Below, one piece after another: positions 24,102-33,315 of a stretch of DNA of 51,603 nt. The stretch is from Pseudomonadota bacterium (lineage in GTDB: Bacteria > Pseudomonadota > Gammaproteobacteria > Burkholderiales > Burkholderiaceae_C): NCBI GenBank assembly GCA_963205335.1, contig CAUJIM010000014.1, forward strand, positions 1 to 51,603. The letters are read 5' to 3'. A program made the translations under genes and the position numbers. Every line of letters starts with the position of its first letter. Position 1 is the first letter of the stretch. Under the pieces are notes generated by a model. That model did not search any database. It was given only the letters and a program-made list of their open reading frames with translations, and was not told the DNA's origin.

Positions 24102-25382
24102 TCAGCGCCTGGCTTCGGGTGCGGAATTCTTCGCCGGCGGCGCCGGCTTGGCCTCCCAGGGCACGGGCCTGACCTTGTCGCCCGCGCGCACGCGCTGCGA
24201 GCCGTCGACCAGGATGCGCTCGCCCGCCGCGAGGCCCGAGAGCACCTCCCAGCGGTTGCCCACCGCCGCGCCGGTGACGATGCGGCGGCTCTCGATCTTG
24301 TCGTCCGCGGACACGACGAGCACGCGCGCGTTGCCCGCCGGGTCGCGCGTGACGGCCTGCTGCGGCGCGAGGATGGCTTTTTCGCTCATGCCCGTCTCCA
24401 GCACGGCGCGCACGTACATGCCGGGCATCAGCAGCCCCTCGGGGTTGGGCACGGTGGCGCGCAGCGTGATCGCGCCGGTGGCCGGGTTGACCTGCACGCC
24501 GCTGAAGCGCAGCGTGCCCGCGTGCGCGTAGGTGCTGCCGTCGTCGAGCACGATCTTCACCCGCGCCGCGCCCTTCTCGTCCTGCGTGAGCCGCCCGTCG
24601 GCCAGTTCCTTCTTCAGCCGCAGCACCTCGGTGCTCGACTGCGTGATGTCCACGTACAGCGGATCGGTCTGCGTGACGGTGGTGAGCAGCTGCGCCTGGT
24701 TGGCCGTGAGCAGCGCGCCCGGCGTGACGCTGGAGGCGCCGGTGCGCCCCGCGATCGGGGCCTTGATCTGGGTGTAGCCCAGGTTGAGCCTGGCGGCCTG
24801 CACCGCCGCCCGGGCCGCGGCGATGTCCGCCTGCGCCTGCGCCAGCGCCGTCTGGCTGTCGTCGTACTGCTGGCGGCTGATGGCGTTGGCCTTGATCAGC
24901 TCGGCGTTGCGCGCGGCGTTGGTCTGCGCGGCGCGCTGGTTGGTCTCGGCCTTGGCCAGCTGCGCCTGCGCGGTGGCGAGCTGCACCTCGAAGCTGGCCG
25001 GGTCGATCTGGTAGAGCGCCTGCCCGGCCTTGACGGTCGCCCCCTCGGTGAACAGGCGCTTCTGCACGATGCCGCCGACCTGCGGGCGGATCTCGGCGAT
25101 CAGGAAGGCGCTGGTGCGCCCGGGCAGCTCGGTGGTGAAGGTGTGCGGCTCGGCCTGCAGCGTGAGCGTGCCGACCTCGGCGGGCGCCGGGCTGCCGGCG
25201 GGCTGCGCGGCCTGCCTGCCGCAGCCGCCGAGCGCCAGGGCCAGCGCGAGGCCGGCCAGCAGCCCGAGGGCCTGCCCGATGTTTCGCGGCCGCACCGCCG
25301 CGGCGCTTGCCCCGGCCATCGGCGGCGCGCCGTGCCCCGCACCCCATCCCGCAAAGGGGCTGGTGCGGCCCTCGAAAGACAT
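24102..25382 (-). CDS. RND efflux periplasmic adaptor (AcrA/MexA type), lipoprotein
   Basis: The 426-residue membrane-fusion protein has a signal ending LALALALGGCG with Cys54 as the lipidation site. The lipoyl halves (ELPGRTSAFLIAEIRPQVGGIVQKRLFTEGATVKAGQALYQID, and LGYTQIKAPIAGRTGASSVTPGALL) flank an alpha-hairpin (LATAQAQLAKAETNQRAAQ to ALAQAQADIAAARAAV). The beta-barrel and membrane-proximal domains follow. It links the inner-membrane pump to an outer-membrane channel. The ATG at 25380-25382 is preferred because CGGAG precedes it; ATG 25319 is an alternative giving a shorter signal. A non-conserved ~70-residue extension upstream was not included. Confidence 0.93.
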   Translation of the reverse strand: MSFEGRTSPFAGWGAGHGAPPMAGASAAAVRPRNIGQALGLLAGLALALALGGCGRQAAQPAGSPAPAEVGTLTLQAEPHTFTTELPGRTSAFLIAEIRPQVGGIVQKRLFTEGATVKAGQALYQIDPASFEVQLATAQAQLAKAETNQRAAQTNAARNAELIKANAISRQQYDDSQTALAQAQADIAAARAAVQAARLNLGYTQIKAPIAGRTGASSVTPGALLTANQAQLLTTVTQTDPLYVDITQSSTEVLRLKKELADGRLTQDEKGAARVKIVLDDGSTYAHAGTLRFSGVQVNPATGAITLRATVPNPEGLLMPGMYVRAVLETGMSEKAILAPQQAVTRDPAGNARVLVVSADDKIESRRIVTGAAVGNRWEVLSGLAAGERILVDGSQRVRAGDKVRPVPWEAKPAPPAKNSAPEARR

Positions 25383-25567
25383 GGGACGGGCTCCGGAGGC
25401 CAGGGGCCCGGTGCGGGCGCGGCGGTGGCGGAGCGGTGTGGCGGTGGCGTGGGAGCAGCGTGGCGCAGGATGCATGGGCAAAACGCGATGGGGTGCGGGC
25501 GGGGCCGGAACGAGCGGTATGGTTCGGCGGTATCCGCGCCGAAAACGCTGAACTGTCGCACATCTGG

Positions 25568-25580
25568 ACACAGTTTGTGT
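25568..25580. promoter_or_regulatory. Operator-like dyad upstream of the RND operon
   Basis: The perfect 5-bp inverted repeat ACACA / TGTGT with a 3-bp spacer overlaps a second inverted pair AACTGT / ACAGTT. TetR- or MarR-type repressors of RND pumps bind sites of this form, but no such regulator gene is adjacent, and a matching -35/-10 is not obvious. Confidence 0.35.
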
Positions 25581-25700
25581 TCGGCGCGCGGGCTGCTTCA
25601 TGGTTCTTTACCTGACGACGGCGTGCGCGCAACGCGGCGGCCGGCCTGGCGCTGGCCGGGATGGGCGCCGGCGCGGTCTGACGGGCTGCCCACAGTTTTC

Positions 25701-25750
25701 AAAAAAAGGAGCTATCGGCGCTTACTGTGCCTGCGAAAATGCCGTTTTTC
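25701..25750 (+). repeat. Variant intergenic hairpin repeat, copy 7
   Basis: The sequence AAAAAAAGGAGCTATCGGCG, followed by CTTACTGTGCCTGCG and a GCCGTTTTTC end, resembles the dispersed repeat's A-run, AGCT(AT) and GCGCTT order, but the right hairpin arm is lost. It is a probable diverged member. Confidence 0.4.
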
Positions 25751-25861
25751 ATCTGAAAAAGGGACGGCCGTGAGGAAAGGCCTTATTGCACCCGGCGCCC
25801 GCTTGTGCTCAAACTCCGGCATCGGGTTTTCGAGCCACCAACGAAGGAAAGGAAGAGCGCC

Positions 25862-26299
25862 ATGACGACCGTTGCCGAAATTCTCAAAACCAAGGCCATT
25901 GCGCAGGTGCTCCGCGTCGCGCCCGACGCTACCGTGCTGGATGCGCTGCGGCTGATGGCCGACAAGAGCGTGGGGGCGCTGCTGGTGATGGACGGCGAGA
26001 AAATCGCCGGCATCTTCACCGAGCGCGACTACGCGCGCAAGGTGGTGCTGCTCGGACGCAGTTCGGGCGATACGCCGGTGAGCGAGATCATGACGCGCGC
26101 GGTGCGCTTCGTGCACCCGGACCAGAGCACCGAGGAGTGCATGGCGCTGATGACGGAAAACCGCGTGCGCCACCTGCCGGTCGTGCAGGACGGCAGGGTG
26201 GTCGGCCTGGTGTCGATCGGCGACCTGGTCAAGCACATCATCACGCAGCAGCAGTTCGTGATCGAGCAGATGGAGCAGTACATCACCGGGGGGTGGTGA
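25862..26299 (+). CDS. CBS-domain protein (tandem CBS pair)
   Basis: The 145-residue soluble protein consists of two CBS domains: residues ~8-60 (VLRVAPDATVLDALRLMADKSVGALLVMDGEKIAGIFTERDYARKV) and ~72-135 (IMTRAVRFVHPDQSTEECMALMTENRVRHLPVVQDGRVVGLVSIGDLVKHII). CBS pairs bind adenosyl ligands such as AMP, ATP or SAM and act as energy sensors; there is no attached effector domain, so the target is unknown. GGAAGAG lies 6 bp before the ATG. It is convergent with the diguanylate cyclase gene; a GCCCGC-TGC-GCGGGC hairpin (26331-26345) lies in the gap without a T run. Confidence 0.92.
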   Translation: MTTVAEILKTKAIAQVLRVAPDATVLDALRLMADKSVGALLVMDGEKIAGIFTERDYARKVVLLGRSSGDTPVSEIMTRAVRFVHPDQSTEECMALMTENRVRHLPVVQDGRVVGLVSIGDLVKHIITQQQFVIEQMEQYITGGW

Positions 26300-26347
26300 G
26301 CGCAACCGCGGCGCGCAACGGGCCCCTGCTGCCCGCTGCGCGGGCTC

Positions 26348-27871
26348 TCAGGCGGCGACGACCCGGTTGCGGCCCGAGCGCTTGGCCAGGTACATGGCCT
26401 GGTCGGCGCGCCTGAGCGTCTCGATGCTGGTTTCGTTGCCTTCCAGTTGCGCCACGCCGGCGCTGAAGGTGATCAGCACGTGCTCCTCGTTTTGCAGGAA
26501 GTAGTGCTTGGTGAGTTCGCGCTGCAGGCGTTTCATCGCCTCCACCCCTTGCTCCAGCGTCGTGTCGGGCAGCACCAGCACGAACTCCTCGCCGCCGTAG
26601 CGTGCCAACTGGTCTTGCGGGCGCATGCACTGGCGGGTGGTCTCGACCAGGTGCACCAGGGCGGCGTCTCCCACGTCGTGCCCGTAGCGGTCGTTCAGCG
26701 CCTTGAAATTGTCCAGGTCGAGCAGCGCCACGCACATGGGCAGCTCGTTGCGCGTCGCGCGCGCCACCTCGCGCTCCAGCGTTTCATCCAGCCCCTTGCG
26801 GTTGAGCGAGCCGGTGAGCGGGTCGTGCCGCGCCTGGGCGCTGGTGCGCTCGAGCTCGCGGCGCAGGTGCTCGATCTCCGCGTTGGACGCTTCGGCACGC
26901 TGGCGCAGGCCCTGCAGCTCGCTGCGCATCGCCCGGCTGCTCTGCGCCATCGCGCGGGTGGCGCCCATCACCTCCTCGAGCAGCGGCGAGAGCTCCTGCA
27001 GGTCCTTGATCTGGCCGATGCGCTCGGCGCAGCCCGAGAGCTTGTCGTGGTAGGCCGAGCTCGTCTCGTCCATCTGCGCCAGGCGGTCGATGAAGGTCAC
27101 CAGCAGCTCGCGCATCTGCTTTTGCGCTTCGATGCTGCGTTCGCGGGCCTCCGTCTGCTTGAAGATGACGTCCTTGAGCCGCTGCTGCACGTCGTCGAGC
27201 CGGCGCAGCGTGAGCGGCGGCGTGGCCGCGTCGCGCAGCGCCTGCGCCTGTCCGTGCAGCCAGTGGTCGTCCTCGCTGAGCACCGCGATGTTGTCGAACA
27301 CCATGTGCAGCAGCGACAGCAGGCTCAGGCGGATGGCTGCCTGGTCCTCCACCGCGAACGACATGCGGTAGGCGAAGTTGCTCAGGAGCTTCTCGGTCTG
27401 GACGACCTCGGGCGTCGGCTGGCGCAGCCACTGGGTGAGCTCGGTGGCGAGTTGCCGCACGCGGCTGTCGTCTTCGCCGAGTGCCGGCAGGATGTTGTCG
27501 ATCAGCCGCGCCAGGTGCTCGGCCAGCATCGTGGGCACGCCCGTGGCCGCGGGCGCGGTGGTGGCCATCGTCGTGCTCACGGGCGCCAGGCCGAGCCCGG
27601 CGTAGCCGACCAGGATGTTCTGCAGCGCGGTCCAGTCCCTGGCGTTCACCGCCGCTTCCAGTTGCACCAGCAGGCGCTTCTGCGCCGACGTCTGCGCCGG
27701 CATGACGCGCGCGATCTGGCGCAGCCGCAGCGTGGGGAAGGCGGGTTCGCTCGCCCGGCCGGAGACTTCGTCGTAGATGGCCTGGTAGTTCTCCGGGGTC
27801 GGCTGCAGCTTTTGGCCGGCCAGCCGTTTCAGGGTCTCTCGGGCGATTTCCGGGGCGGACTTGGAAGCCAT
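26348..27871 (-). CDS. GGDEF diguanylate cyclase with intact inhibitory site
   Basis: The 507-residue protein makes cyclic di-GMP from GTP. The GGDEF domain (~340-507) has an intact active site [13 protein letters not shown] (GGEEF 426-430) and the RxxD product-inhibition site RPQD (417-420) five residues upstream, so feedback inhibition is expected. The ~340-residue N-terminal part is alpha-helical with a coiled coil ([27 protein letters not shown]) just before the catalytic domain. No membrane segment or recognisable PAS/GAF domain is visible. The N-terminus ([29 protein letters not shown]) resembles other betaproteobacterial cyclases. The sensory input is unknown. Confidence 0.93.
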   Translation of the reverse strand: MASKSAPEIARETLKRLAGQKLQPTPENYQAIYDEVSGRASEPAFPTLRLRQIARVMPAQTSAQKRLLVQLEAAVNARDWTALQNILVGYAGLGLAPVSTTMATTAPAATGVPTMLAEHLARLIDNILPALGEDDSRVRQLATELTQWLRQPTPEVVQTEKLLSNFAYRMSFAVEDQAAIRLSLLSLLHMVFDNIAVLSEDDHWLHGQAQALRDAATPPLTLRRLDDVQQRLKDVIFKQTEARERSIEAQKQMRELLVTFIDRLAQMDETSSAYHDKLSGCAERIGQIKDLQELSPLLEEVMGATRAMAQSSRAMRSELQGLRQRAEASNAEIEHLRRELERTSAQARHDPLTGSLNRKGLDETLEREVARATRNELPMCVALLDLDNFKALNDRYGHDVGDAALVHLVETTRQCMRPQDQLARYGGEEFVLVLPDTTLEQGVEAMKRLQRELTKHYFLQNEEHVLITFSAGVAQLEGNETSIETLRRADQAMYLAKRSGRNRVVAA

Positions 27872-27946
27872 GAGGGTGGTGGGCGAAAAAAGGGGGGTGC
27901 GTCGACGGGGGCACGCTATTGTGCCGCCACGCCCGGCGCGGCAGCG

Positions 27947-28921
27947 TCAGTTCACCAGCACCAGCTTGCCCTTGACCTGGCGGGCCGCCATGCGCGCGTA
28001 CGCGCGGGGCAGTTCGGCCATGGGCAGCTGTTGGTCGATGACCGGTTTGATATTCCCCTGGGCGTACCACTGCGCCAGGGTTTCGAGCATGGCGGCGTTG
28101 GCCCCGGGCTCGCGCTTGGCGAAGTCGCCCCAGAACACGCCGACGATGGAGGCGCCCTTGAGCAGGGGCAGGTTCATCGGCAGGCTGGGGATCGGCCCCG
28201 CGGCGAAGCCGACGATCAGGTGCCGCCCGCGCCAGGCGATGGAGCGGAACGCCGCCTCGGTGCTGTCGCCGCCCACCGGGTCGTAGATCACGTCGGGCCC
28301 CTTGCCGTCGGTGAGCCGCCGGATCGCGTCGCGCAGGTTTTCGCTGCCGTAGTTGATGGTCGCGTCGGCGCCCTGGTGGCGGCACAGCGCGCATTTCTCA
28401 TCGGTCGAGGCGGCCGCGATCACCCGTGCGCCGGCGGTCTTGGCGATCTGGATGGCCGCCGTGCCCACGCCGCCGGCTGCGCCGAGGACGAGCACCGTCT
28501 CCCCGGCCCGCAGCGCGGCGCGGTCCATCAAGGCGTGGTGCGAGGTGGCGTAAATCATCAGGAAGGCCGCCGCGTCCACGTGCGGGAAGCCCTCGGGCAG
28601 GGGAAAGCACAGCTTGGCGGGCGCCGTGGTGTGCGTGGCGAAGCCTCCGGTGCCGCTCAGGCAGGCCACGCTCTGGCCCACGCGCAGGTGGCTGACGCCT
28701 TCGCCCAGGGCCTGCACCACGCCGGCGTATTCGGAGCCGGGAACGAAGGGAAGGGTCGGCTTGAACTGGTATTTGTCCTGCACGATCAGCAGGTCGGGGA
28801 AGTTGAGGCTGGCCGCGCGGATTTCGATCAGCACCTCGCCGGGACCGGGCGTGGGCGTGGGCAGTTCGGTCCAGGCGAGCGCGTCGACGCCGGTGGGTGT
28901 GGTGCAAAGCCAGGCATGCAT
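27947..28921 (-). CDS. NADPH:quinone oxidoreductase-like MDR protein
   Basis: The 324-residue zinc-free medium-chain reductase has a GroES-like N-terminal half ([42 protein letters not shown]) and a Rossmann domain with [36 protein letters not shown], the NADPH-binding loop. [23 protein letters not shown] and a final GKLVLV are typical of the QOR/crotonyl-CoA-like branch. It lacks the Cys and His ligands of catalytic zinc. Likely activity: NADPH-dependent reduction of quinones or enoyl compounds; the substrate is unknown. The ATG at 28919-28921 is preceded by AGGA. It is divergent from surE. Confidence 0.9.
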   Translation of the reverse strand: MHAWLCTTPTGVDALAWTELPTPTPGPGEVLIEIRAASLNFPDLLIVQDKYQFKPTLPFVPGSEYAGVVQALGEGVSHLRVGQSVACLSGTGGFATHTTAPAKLCFPLPEGFPHVDAAAFLMIYATSHHALMDRAALRAGETVLVLGAAGGVGTAAIQIAKTAGARVIAAASTDEKCALCRHQGADATINYGSENLRDAIRRLTDGKGPDVIYDPVGGDSTEAAFRSIAWRGRHLIVGFAAGPIPSLPMNLPLLKGASIVGVFWGDFAKREPGANAAMLETLAQWYAQGNIKPVIDQQLPMAELPRAYARMAARQVKGKLVLVN

Positions 28922-29047
28922 GGGGGCGGATCCTGTCGAAGAGAGGCAAACCCGCCCATGATAGGGCCACCGCCGCCCGCGGATCGCGCCGCTGCCGGGC
29001 GCGCGGCCTGCGGCCCCTACAATCTGCGGCCTGTCCGCGCTTTGCCA

Positions 29048-29821
29048 ATGAAAATCCTTCTCTCCAACGACGACGGCTACCAGGCGCCGGGGATTGTCGC
29101 CCTGCATGCGGCGCTGGCGCCGGTCGCCGAGGTGCAGGTCATCGCGCCGGAGCACAACAACAGCGCCAAGTCGAACGCGCTGACGCTCAATGCGCCGCTG
29201 TACGTGCACGAGGCGCCCAACGGTTTTCGCTACGTCAACGGCACGCCGGCCGACTGCGTGCACATCGCGCTCACCGGCCTGCTCGGCGACCGGCCCGACC
29301 TGGTGATATCGGGCATCAACAACGGCGCCAACATGGGCGACGACACGGTGTATTCCGGCACCGTGGGGGCGGCGATGGAGGGTTACCTGTTCGGCATTCC
29401 GGCACTGGCCGTGTCGCAGGTGGACAAGGGCTGGGCCGAGCTCGATGCGGCGGCGCAGACGGTGCGCGCCTTCGTCGAGCGGATGCAGCACCAGCAGCTC
29501 GTGGGCACGGCGCCCTGGCTGCTCAACATGAACATCCCCAATCTGCCGCTGTCGGCGCTGCGGCCGCTCAAGCTGTGCCGCCTCGGGCGGCGCCATGCGG
29601 CGCAGAGCGCGATCCGGCAGCAGAACCCGCGCGGCGAGACCATGTACTGGATCGGCGCGGCCGGCGCGGCGCGGGACGCCGGCGAGGGCACGGATTTCCA
29701 TGCCACCGCCCTCGGGCACGTGGCCCTCACGCCGCTGCAGGTCGACATGACCGACCACCAGCACCTGGGCTACTGGGCGCAGACGGTGGCGCGGCTGGCG
29801 GCAGCCACCGAGATGCCATGA
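29048..29821 (+). CDS. surE: 5'/3'-nucleotidase SurE
   Basis: The 257-residue protein starts [16 protein letters not shown], with metal-binding Asp8 and Asp9 in the SNDD motif. [13 protein letters not shown] carries the metal-binding Asn/Ser residues, and [11 protein letters not shown] and [25 protein letters not shown] complete the signature. It dephosphorylates nucleoside monophosphates in stationary phase. It heads surE-pcm-nlpD. A TACAAT -10-like box lies at 29018-29023 without a clear -35. Its stop overlaps the pcm start by 4 bp (ATGA). Confidence 0.97.
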   Translation: MKILLSNDDGYQAPGIVALHAALAPVAEVQVIAPEHNNSAKSNALTLNAPLYVHEAPNGFRYVNGTPADCVHIALTGLLGDRPDLVISGINNGANMGDDTVYSGTVGAAMEGYLFGIPALAVSQVDKGWAELDAAAQTVRAFVERMQHQQLVGTAPWLLNMNIPNLPLSALRPLKLCRLGRRHAAQSAIRQQNPRGETMYWIGAAGAARDAGEGTDFHATALGHVALTPLQVDMTDHQHLGYWAQTVARLAAATEMP

Positions 29822-30600
29822 ACATGCAGCGGCGCCCGGGTTTTCCCGCGCAGGTCGACGCCGGGCGGCCGGCCTCGCGCCAGGGTGGCGCGGGGGCCGC
29901 GCGGCCGGCGCCATCGGCGGCAGTGGCGCCGGCACGGGGTGTGGGGCTCGATTCGGCCGCCGTGCGCGCGCGCATGGTGCAGCGGCTCGCCGCCGCGGGC
30001 GTGGCTGATGCGGCGCTGCTGCGCGCCATGGGCGAGGTGCCGCGGCACCTGTTCGTCGATACGGCGCTGGCCAACCAGGCGTACGAGGAGACCAGCCTGC
30101 CGATCGGCTGGGGGCAGACCATCTCCAAGCCCGGCGTCGTGGCGCGCATGATCGAGCTGTTGCTGGGCGCGCCGTGCGCGCAGGGCGGCGCGGGGCTTGG
30201 GCGGGTGCTGGAGGTCGGCACGGGCTGCGGCTACCAGGCGGCGGTGTTGAGCCGGGTCGCGCGCGAGGTGTATTCGGTGGAGCGCCTGCGCGCCATGCAC
30301 GATCGCGCGCGCGACAGGCTGCGGCCGCTGCGGCTGGCCAACGTGCACCTGATCCTGGGAGACGGCATGCTCGGGTTCGCCGATGGCGCGCCGTATTCCG
30401 GCATCATCGCGGCGGCCGGCGGCGAGCAGCTGCCGCCCGCGTGGTGCCAGCAGCTGGCGGTGGGCGGCAGGCTGGTGGCGCCCGTCGTGGCGGCGGACGG
30501 ACGGCAGGCGCTGCAGGTGGTGGACAGGACGCCGCAGGGGTTCACCCGGGAAATCCTCGAGGCGGTGCATTTCGTCCCCCTAAAATCCGGGATTGCGTGA
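29818..30600 (+). CDS. pcm: Protein-L-isoaspartate O-methyltransferase
   Basis: The 260-residue SAM-dependent repair enzyme recognises isoaspartyl residues. It has PRHLFVD, the [18 protein letters not shown] substrate segment (GWGQTISKP 97-105), motif [15 protein letters not shown] (~131-144) and the acidic VYSVERL. The first ~48 residues (rich in Arg, Gly, Ala and Pro) precede the usual start, so the N-terminus is longer than the E. coli enzyme (208 aa). The ATG at 29818 overlaps the surE stop and is likely coupled; an internal start such as GTG 29941 would give a near-standard length. Second gene of surE-pcm-nlpD. Confidence 0.93.
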   Translation: MNMQRRPGFPAQVDAGRPASRQGGAGAARPAPSAAVAPARGVGLDSAAVRARMVQRLAAAGVADAALLRAMGEVPRHLFVDTALANQAYEETSLPIGWGQTISKPGVVARMIELLLGAPCAQGGAGLGRVLEVGTGCGYQAAVLSRVAREVYSVERLRAMHDRARDRLRPLRLANVHLILGDGMLGFADGAPYSGIIAAAGGEQLPPAWCQQLAVGGRLVAPVVAADGRQALQVVDRTPQGFTREILEAVHFVPLKSGIA

Positions 30601-30624
30601 GATTCATGGTGTGAACGGGAAACT

Positions 30625-31494
30625 ATGCGGCAGGCACGAATTGGGATAGCGGGGGTGGTGGTCATCGCGGCGCTGTGGCTGGCGGCATGCAGCACGCCGG
30701 TGAACCGGGCGCCGGTGGAAAGCCGTGGCACCTCGGCCGCGACGGCCGTCTCGGGGCCCGAGGCGCCTGCCGTGGCGCCGGCGCCGATGAAGCCGCTGCC
30801 AGGGGCGGAGAACGCCGGCAAGCCAGGGTACTACACCGTCAAGGCGGGCGATACCCTGATCCGCATCGGCCTGGACACGGGCCAGAGCTGGAAGGACATC
30901 GCCCGCTGGAACCAGCTGGGCGACCCCAACCTGATCGAGGTGGGGCAGGTGCTGCGCGTGGTGCCGCCCGAGACGGCGGCGGCCAGCGTGGCCGCCGATC
31001 AGGGCGTGGTGACGCGTCCGGTCACGAGCACGACGATCGGCCCGGCCACGGCGCCCGCCGCGACGCATGCCAGCGCCGCGCCGCCACCGGCGCCGGTGGC
31101 GGCGCCCAAGCCGGTCACGGGTGCAGGCGACGCGGGCTTCATCTGGCCGTCGTCGGGCGCGCTGCTGGCGGGCTTCGACGAGGCGCGCAACAAGGGCGTG
31201 GACATCGGGGGCAAGGCGGGCGACCCGGTGCTCGCGGCGGCCGATGGCCGCGTCGTGTATGCCGGCGCCGGCCTGCGCGGCTACGGCAACCTGGTGATCC
31301 TCAAGCACGACAACACCTACCTCACGGCCTACGCGCACAACCAGAAGCTGCTGGTCAAGGAAGACCAGAACGTGCACCGCGGCCAGAAGATCGCCGAGAT
31401 GGGCAGCAGCGATGCGGACCGCGTCAAGCTGCATTTCGAGATTCGCCGGGAGGGCAAGCCGGTCGATCCGGCGCGCTATCTGCCGGCGCGCTGA
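30625..31494 (+). CDS. nlpD: NlpD-type lipoprotein, LysM and degenerate M23 domain
   Basis: The 289-residue lipoprotein has signal ALWLAACS (Cys22), LysM (~68-113, YYTVKAGDTLIRIGLDTGQSW) and a C-terminal LytM/M23 domain (~178-289). The zinc-site motifs are degenerate: the usual HKG is NKGVDIGG and the HxH is replaced by KLHF, so it is unlikely to cut peptidoglycan itself. This matches NlpD, which activates amidase AmiC at the septum. A Pro/Ala-rich linker joins the domains. It is in the surE-pcm-nlpD order. rpoS, its usual downstream neighbour in many proteobacteria, is replaced by rluD here. Confidence 0.92.
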   Translation: MRQARIGIAGVVVIAALWLAACSTPVNRAPVESRGTSAATAVSGPEAPAVAPAPMKPLPGAENAGKPGYYTVKAGDTLIRIGLDTGQSWKDIARWNQLGDPNLIEVGQVLRVVPPETAAASVAADQGVVTRPVTSTTIGPATAPAATHASAAPPPAPVAAPKPVTGAGDAGFIWPSSGALLAGFDEARNKGVDIGGKAGDPVLAAADGRVVYAGAGLRGYGNLVILKHDNTYLTAYAHNQKLLVKEDQNVHRGQKIAEMGSSDADRVKLHFEIRREGKPVDPARYLPAR

Positions 31495-31504
31495 GACGCC
31501 GCGC

Positions 31505-32503
31505 ATGTCAGCCGCCATCGCGGCCGGGCCGGACGATGAAGCGGGCGATGCCATGCCCGCCGACGGCGCGTGGGAGCTGCGGCAGGTCGAGGTCGCGCAA
31601 GGCCAGCACGGCTGGCGCCTGGACAAGGCGCTGGTGGAGCTGGTGCCCGAATTCACCCGCAGCTATCTGCAGCAGCTGATCGCGCTCGGGGCGTTGCGGC
31701 TCAACGACCAAGAGTGCACCAAGCCGGCCCATCGGGTGCACATGGGCGACGTGCTGTGCCTGCAGATGCGGCCGACGCAGCAGAGCCAGGCCTTCCGCCC
31801 CGAGCCCATGGCCCTCGACGTCGTGTACGAGGACGAACACCTGCTCGTCGTCAACAAGCCCGCGGGCCTGGTGGTGCACCCGGCGCCGGGACACTGGAGC
31901 GGCACGCTGCTCAACGGGTTGATGGCGCGCGACGCCGGGGCGGCCCTGCTGCCGCGCGCGGGCATCGTGCACCGGCTCGACAAGGACACCAGCGGCCTGA
32001 TGGTCGTGGCGCGCACGCGGCGGGCGATGGATGCGCTGGTCGGGCAGATCGCCGAGCGGCGGGTCGGCCGGCGGTATCTGGCGATCGCCTGGGGGCGCTG
32101 GACCGGGGAGCCGGCGCGCAGCGTGGACGCGCCGATCGGGCGCGACCCGCGCAATCGCTTGCGCATGGCAGTGGTCGATCTGGCGCGCCACCCCGGCAAG
32201 CCGGCACGCACCGACATCGAACTGCTGGATACCGATGGCCACCTGAGCCTCGTGCGCTGCACGCTGCATACCGGGCGCACGCACCAGATCCGCGTGCACA
32301 TGGCGTCGATCGGGCACCCGTTGCTGGCCGATGCGCTGTACGGCGGCGCGGCCGCCGAAGCCATGGAGCGCCAGGCCCTGCATGCCTGCGCGCTGGCGCT
32401 GGTGCATCCGGTCACGGGTGCGATGCTGCAGTGGCGGGCGGCGCTGCCGCAGGACATGCGCGCGGTGCTGGCGCACAGGGGCTTGCACTACAATGCCGGG
32501 TAG
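31505..32503 (+). CDS. rluD: Ribosomal large subunit pseudouridine synthase D
   Basis: The 332-residue RluA-family enzyme has an N-terminal S4 domain (WRLDKALVELVPEFTRSYLQQLIALGALRLNDQ), the catalytic HRLDKDTSGLMVVART (Asp159) and the C-terminal HTGRTHQIRVHMASIGHPLLADALYGG. It modifies U1911, U1915 and U1917 of 23S rRNA helix 69 in E. coli. The ATG at 31505 is 11 bp after the nlpD stop; the first ~22 residues are extra acidic residues. In E. coli rluD is next to bamD and yfiH; here it follows nlpD. Confidence 0.93.
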   Translation: MSAAIAAGPDDEAGDAMPADGAWELRQVEVAQGQHGWRLDKALVELVPEFTRSYLQQLIALGALRLNDQECTKPAHRVHMGDVLCLQMRPTQQSQAFRPEPMALDVVYEDEHLLVVNKPAGLVVHPAPGHWSGTLLNGLMARDAGAALLPRAGIVHRLDKDTSGLMVVARTRRAMDALVGQIAERRVGRRYLAIAWGRWTGEPARSVDAPIGRDPRNRLRMAVVDLARHPGKPARTDIELLDTDGHLSLVRCTLHTGRTHQIRVHMASIGHPLLADALYGGAAAEAMERQALHACALALVHPVTGAMLQWRAALPQDMRAVLAHRGLHYNAG

Positions 32504-32652
32504 CTGACCGCGCTCGCGCCGCTCTCGTCGTGCGGGCGCCAGGCGGCCCCGGAGCCGAGCCCGGCAAGCCCGACGCGCGGGCGTGATTCCCGGCCGGCGC
32601 ACCAACCTTTTTTCATTCGCCCCGCGCGCAGCGTCGATGCGGGGGTGGCCTG

Positions 32653-33315
32653 ATGCAGGCACCACGGACCATGAATTCGGCTCAAGCCAAACGGGTGCTG
32701 GAAACGGCGCTGATCTGCGCGCCCGAACCGGTGCCGCTGCGCCAGTTGCGCGCGCTGTTCGACGACGCGCTGGGCGCCGACACGGTCAAGATGCTGCTGC
32801 AGGAGCTGCAGGAGGACTGGGCGCTGCGCGGCGTCGAGCTGGTGCAGGTGGCGTCGGGCTGGCGCTTCCAGAGCCGTGCCGAGATGCGCCCATGGCTCGA
32901 TCGGCTGGTGCCCGAGAAACCCTTGCGCTACAGCCGGGCGACGCTGGAGACCCTGGCCATCATCGCCTACCGACAGCCGGTGACCCGCGGCGACATCGAG
33001 GACATCCGCGGCGTGGCGGTGAGCAGCGTGATGGTCAAGCAGCTCGAAGACCGTGGCTGGATCGAAGTGGTGGGGCACAGGGAAACCGTGGGGCGCCCGG
33101 CCTTGCTGGCCACCACGGCCCAGTTCCTCGACGACCTGGGGCTGAGTTCGCTCGACCAGCTGCCGCCGCTGCAGGGCGCCGAGGAAGCCGCGGCGGCGGT
33201 GGCCCGCTCCGGCGATCTGCTGCAGGCCGCGTTGGGCGGGGTGCTGGAGGGGGCCGACGGGCCCATGACCGGAGAGTGGGTGGATGACGCCACGGGAAAC
33301 CAAGATGAACGATGA
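32653..33315 (+). CDS. scpB: Segregation and condensation protein B
   Basis: The 220-residue ScpB protein has paired winged helices: [27 protein letters not shown] at the start, then [47 protein letters not shown] and [18 protein letters not shown], the family core. It joins ScpA and SMC in chromosome condensation. scpA is not adjacent. A start at 32671 (MNSAQAKR) is also possible. The last ~50 residues are Ala/Gly/acidic and probably disordered. Its end overlaps the rluB start by 11 bp. The 149 bp before it shows no clear gene or signal. Confidence 0.93.
   Translation: MQAPRTMNSAQAKRVLETALICAPEPVPLRQLRALFDDALGADTVKMLLQELQEDWALRGVELVQVASGWRFQSRAEMRPWLDRLVPEKPLRYSRATLETLAIIAYRQPVTRGDIEDIRGVAVSSVMVKQLEDRGWIEVVGHRETVGRPALLATTAQFLDDLGLSSLDQLPPLQGAEEAAAAVARSGDLLQAALGGVLEGADGPMTGEWVDDATGNQDER

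Larger units (their letters stand above)
25383..25861. other. Divergent intergenic region (~480 bp) between the RND operon and the CBS-domain gene
   Basis: No gene is supported here. It contains a perfect dyad ACACA-GTT-TGTGT (25568-25580) and a wider inverted pair AACTGT (25551-25556) / ACAGTT (25570-25575), placed where an RND-operon operator would be, ~170 bp before the adaptor ATG. A hairpin repeat copy lies at about 25701-25750. Frames open across this stretch in both directions but have shadow-like composition. Confidence 0.6.

Noticed and set aside
20833-25632. A second long open frame on the minus strand overlapping the RND genes in another frame
   Set aside because: Ala/Arg/Gly-rich shadow of the transporter and adaptor genes, typical of high-GC DNA; no recognisable motif.
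20646-25865. Very long open frame on the plus strand opposite the RND operon
   Set aside because: It mirrors the codon structure of the efflux genes, is rich in Arg, His, Gly and Val repeats without domains, and runs antisense to two well-supported genes.
26447-29047. In-frame extension upstream of surE
   Set aside because: It runs antisense to the diguanylate cyclase and the quinone oxidoreductase; SurE starts at the canonical [10 protein letters not shown].
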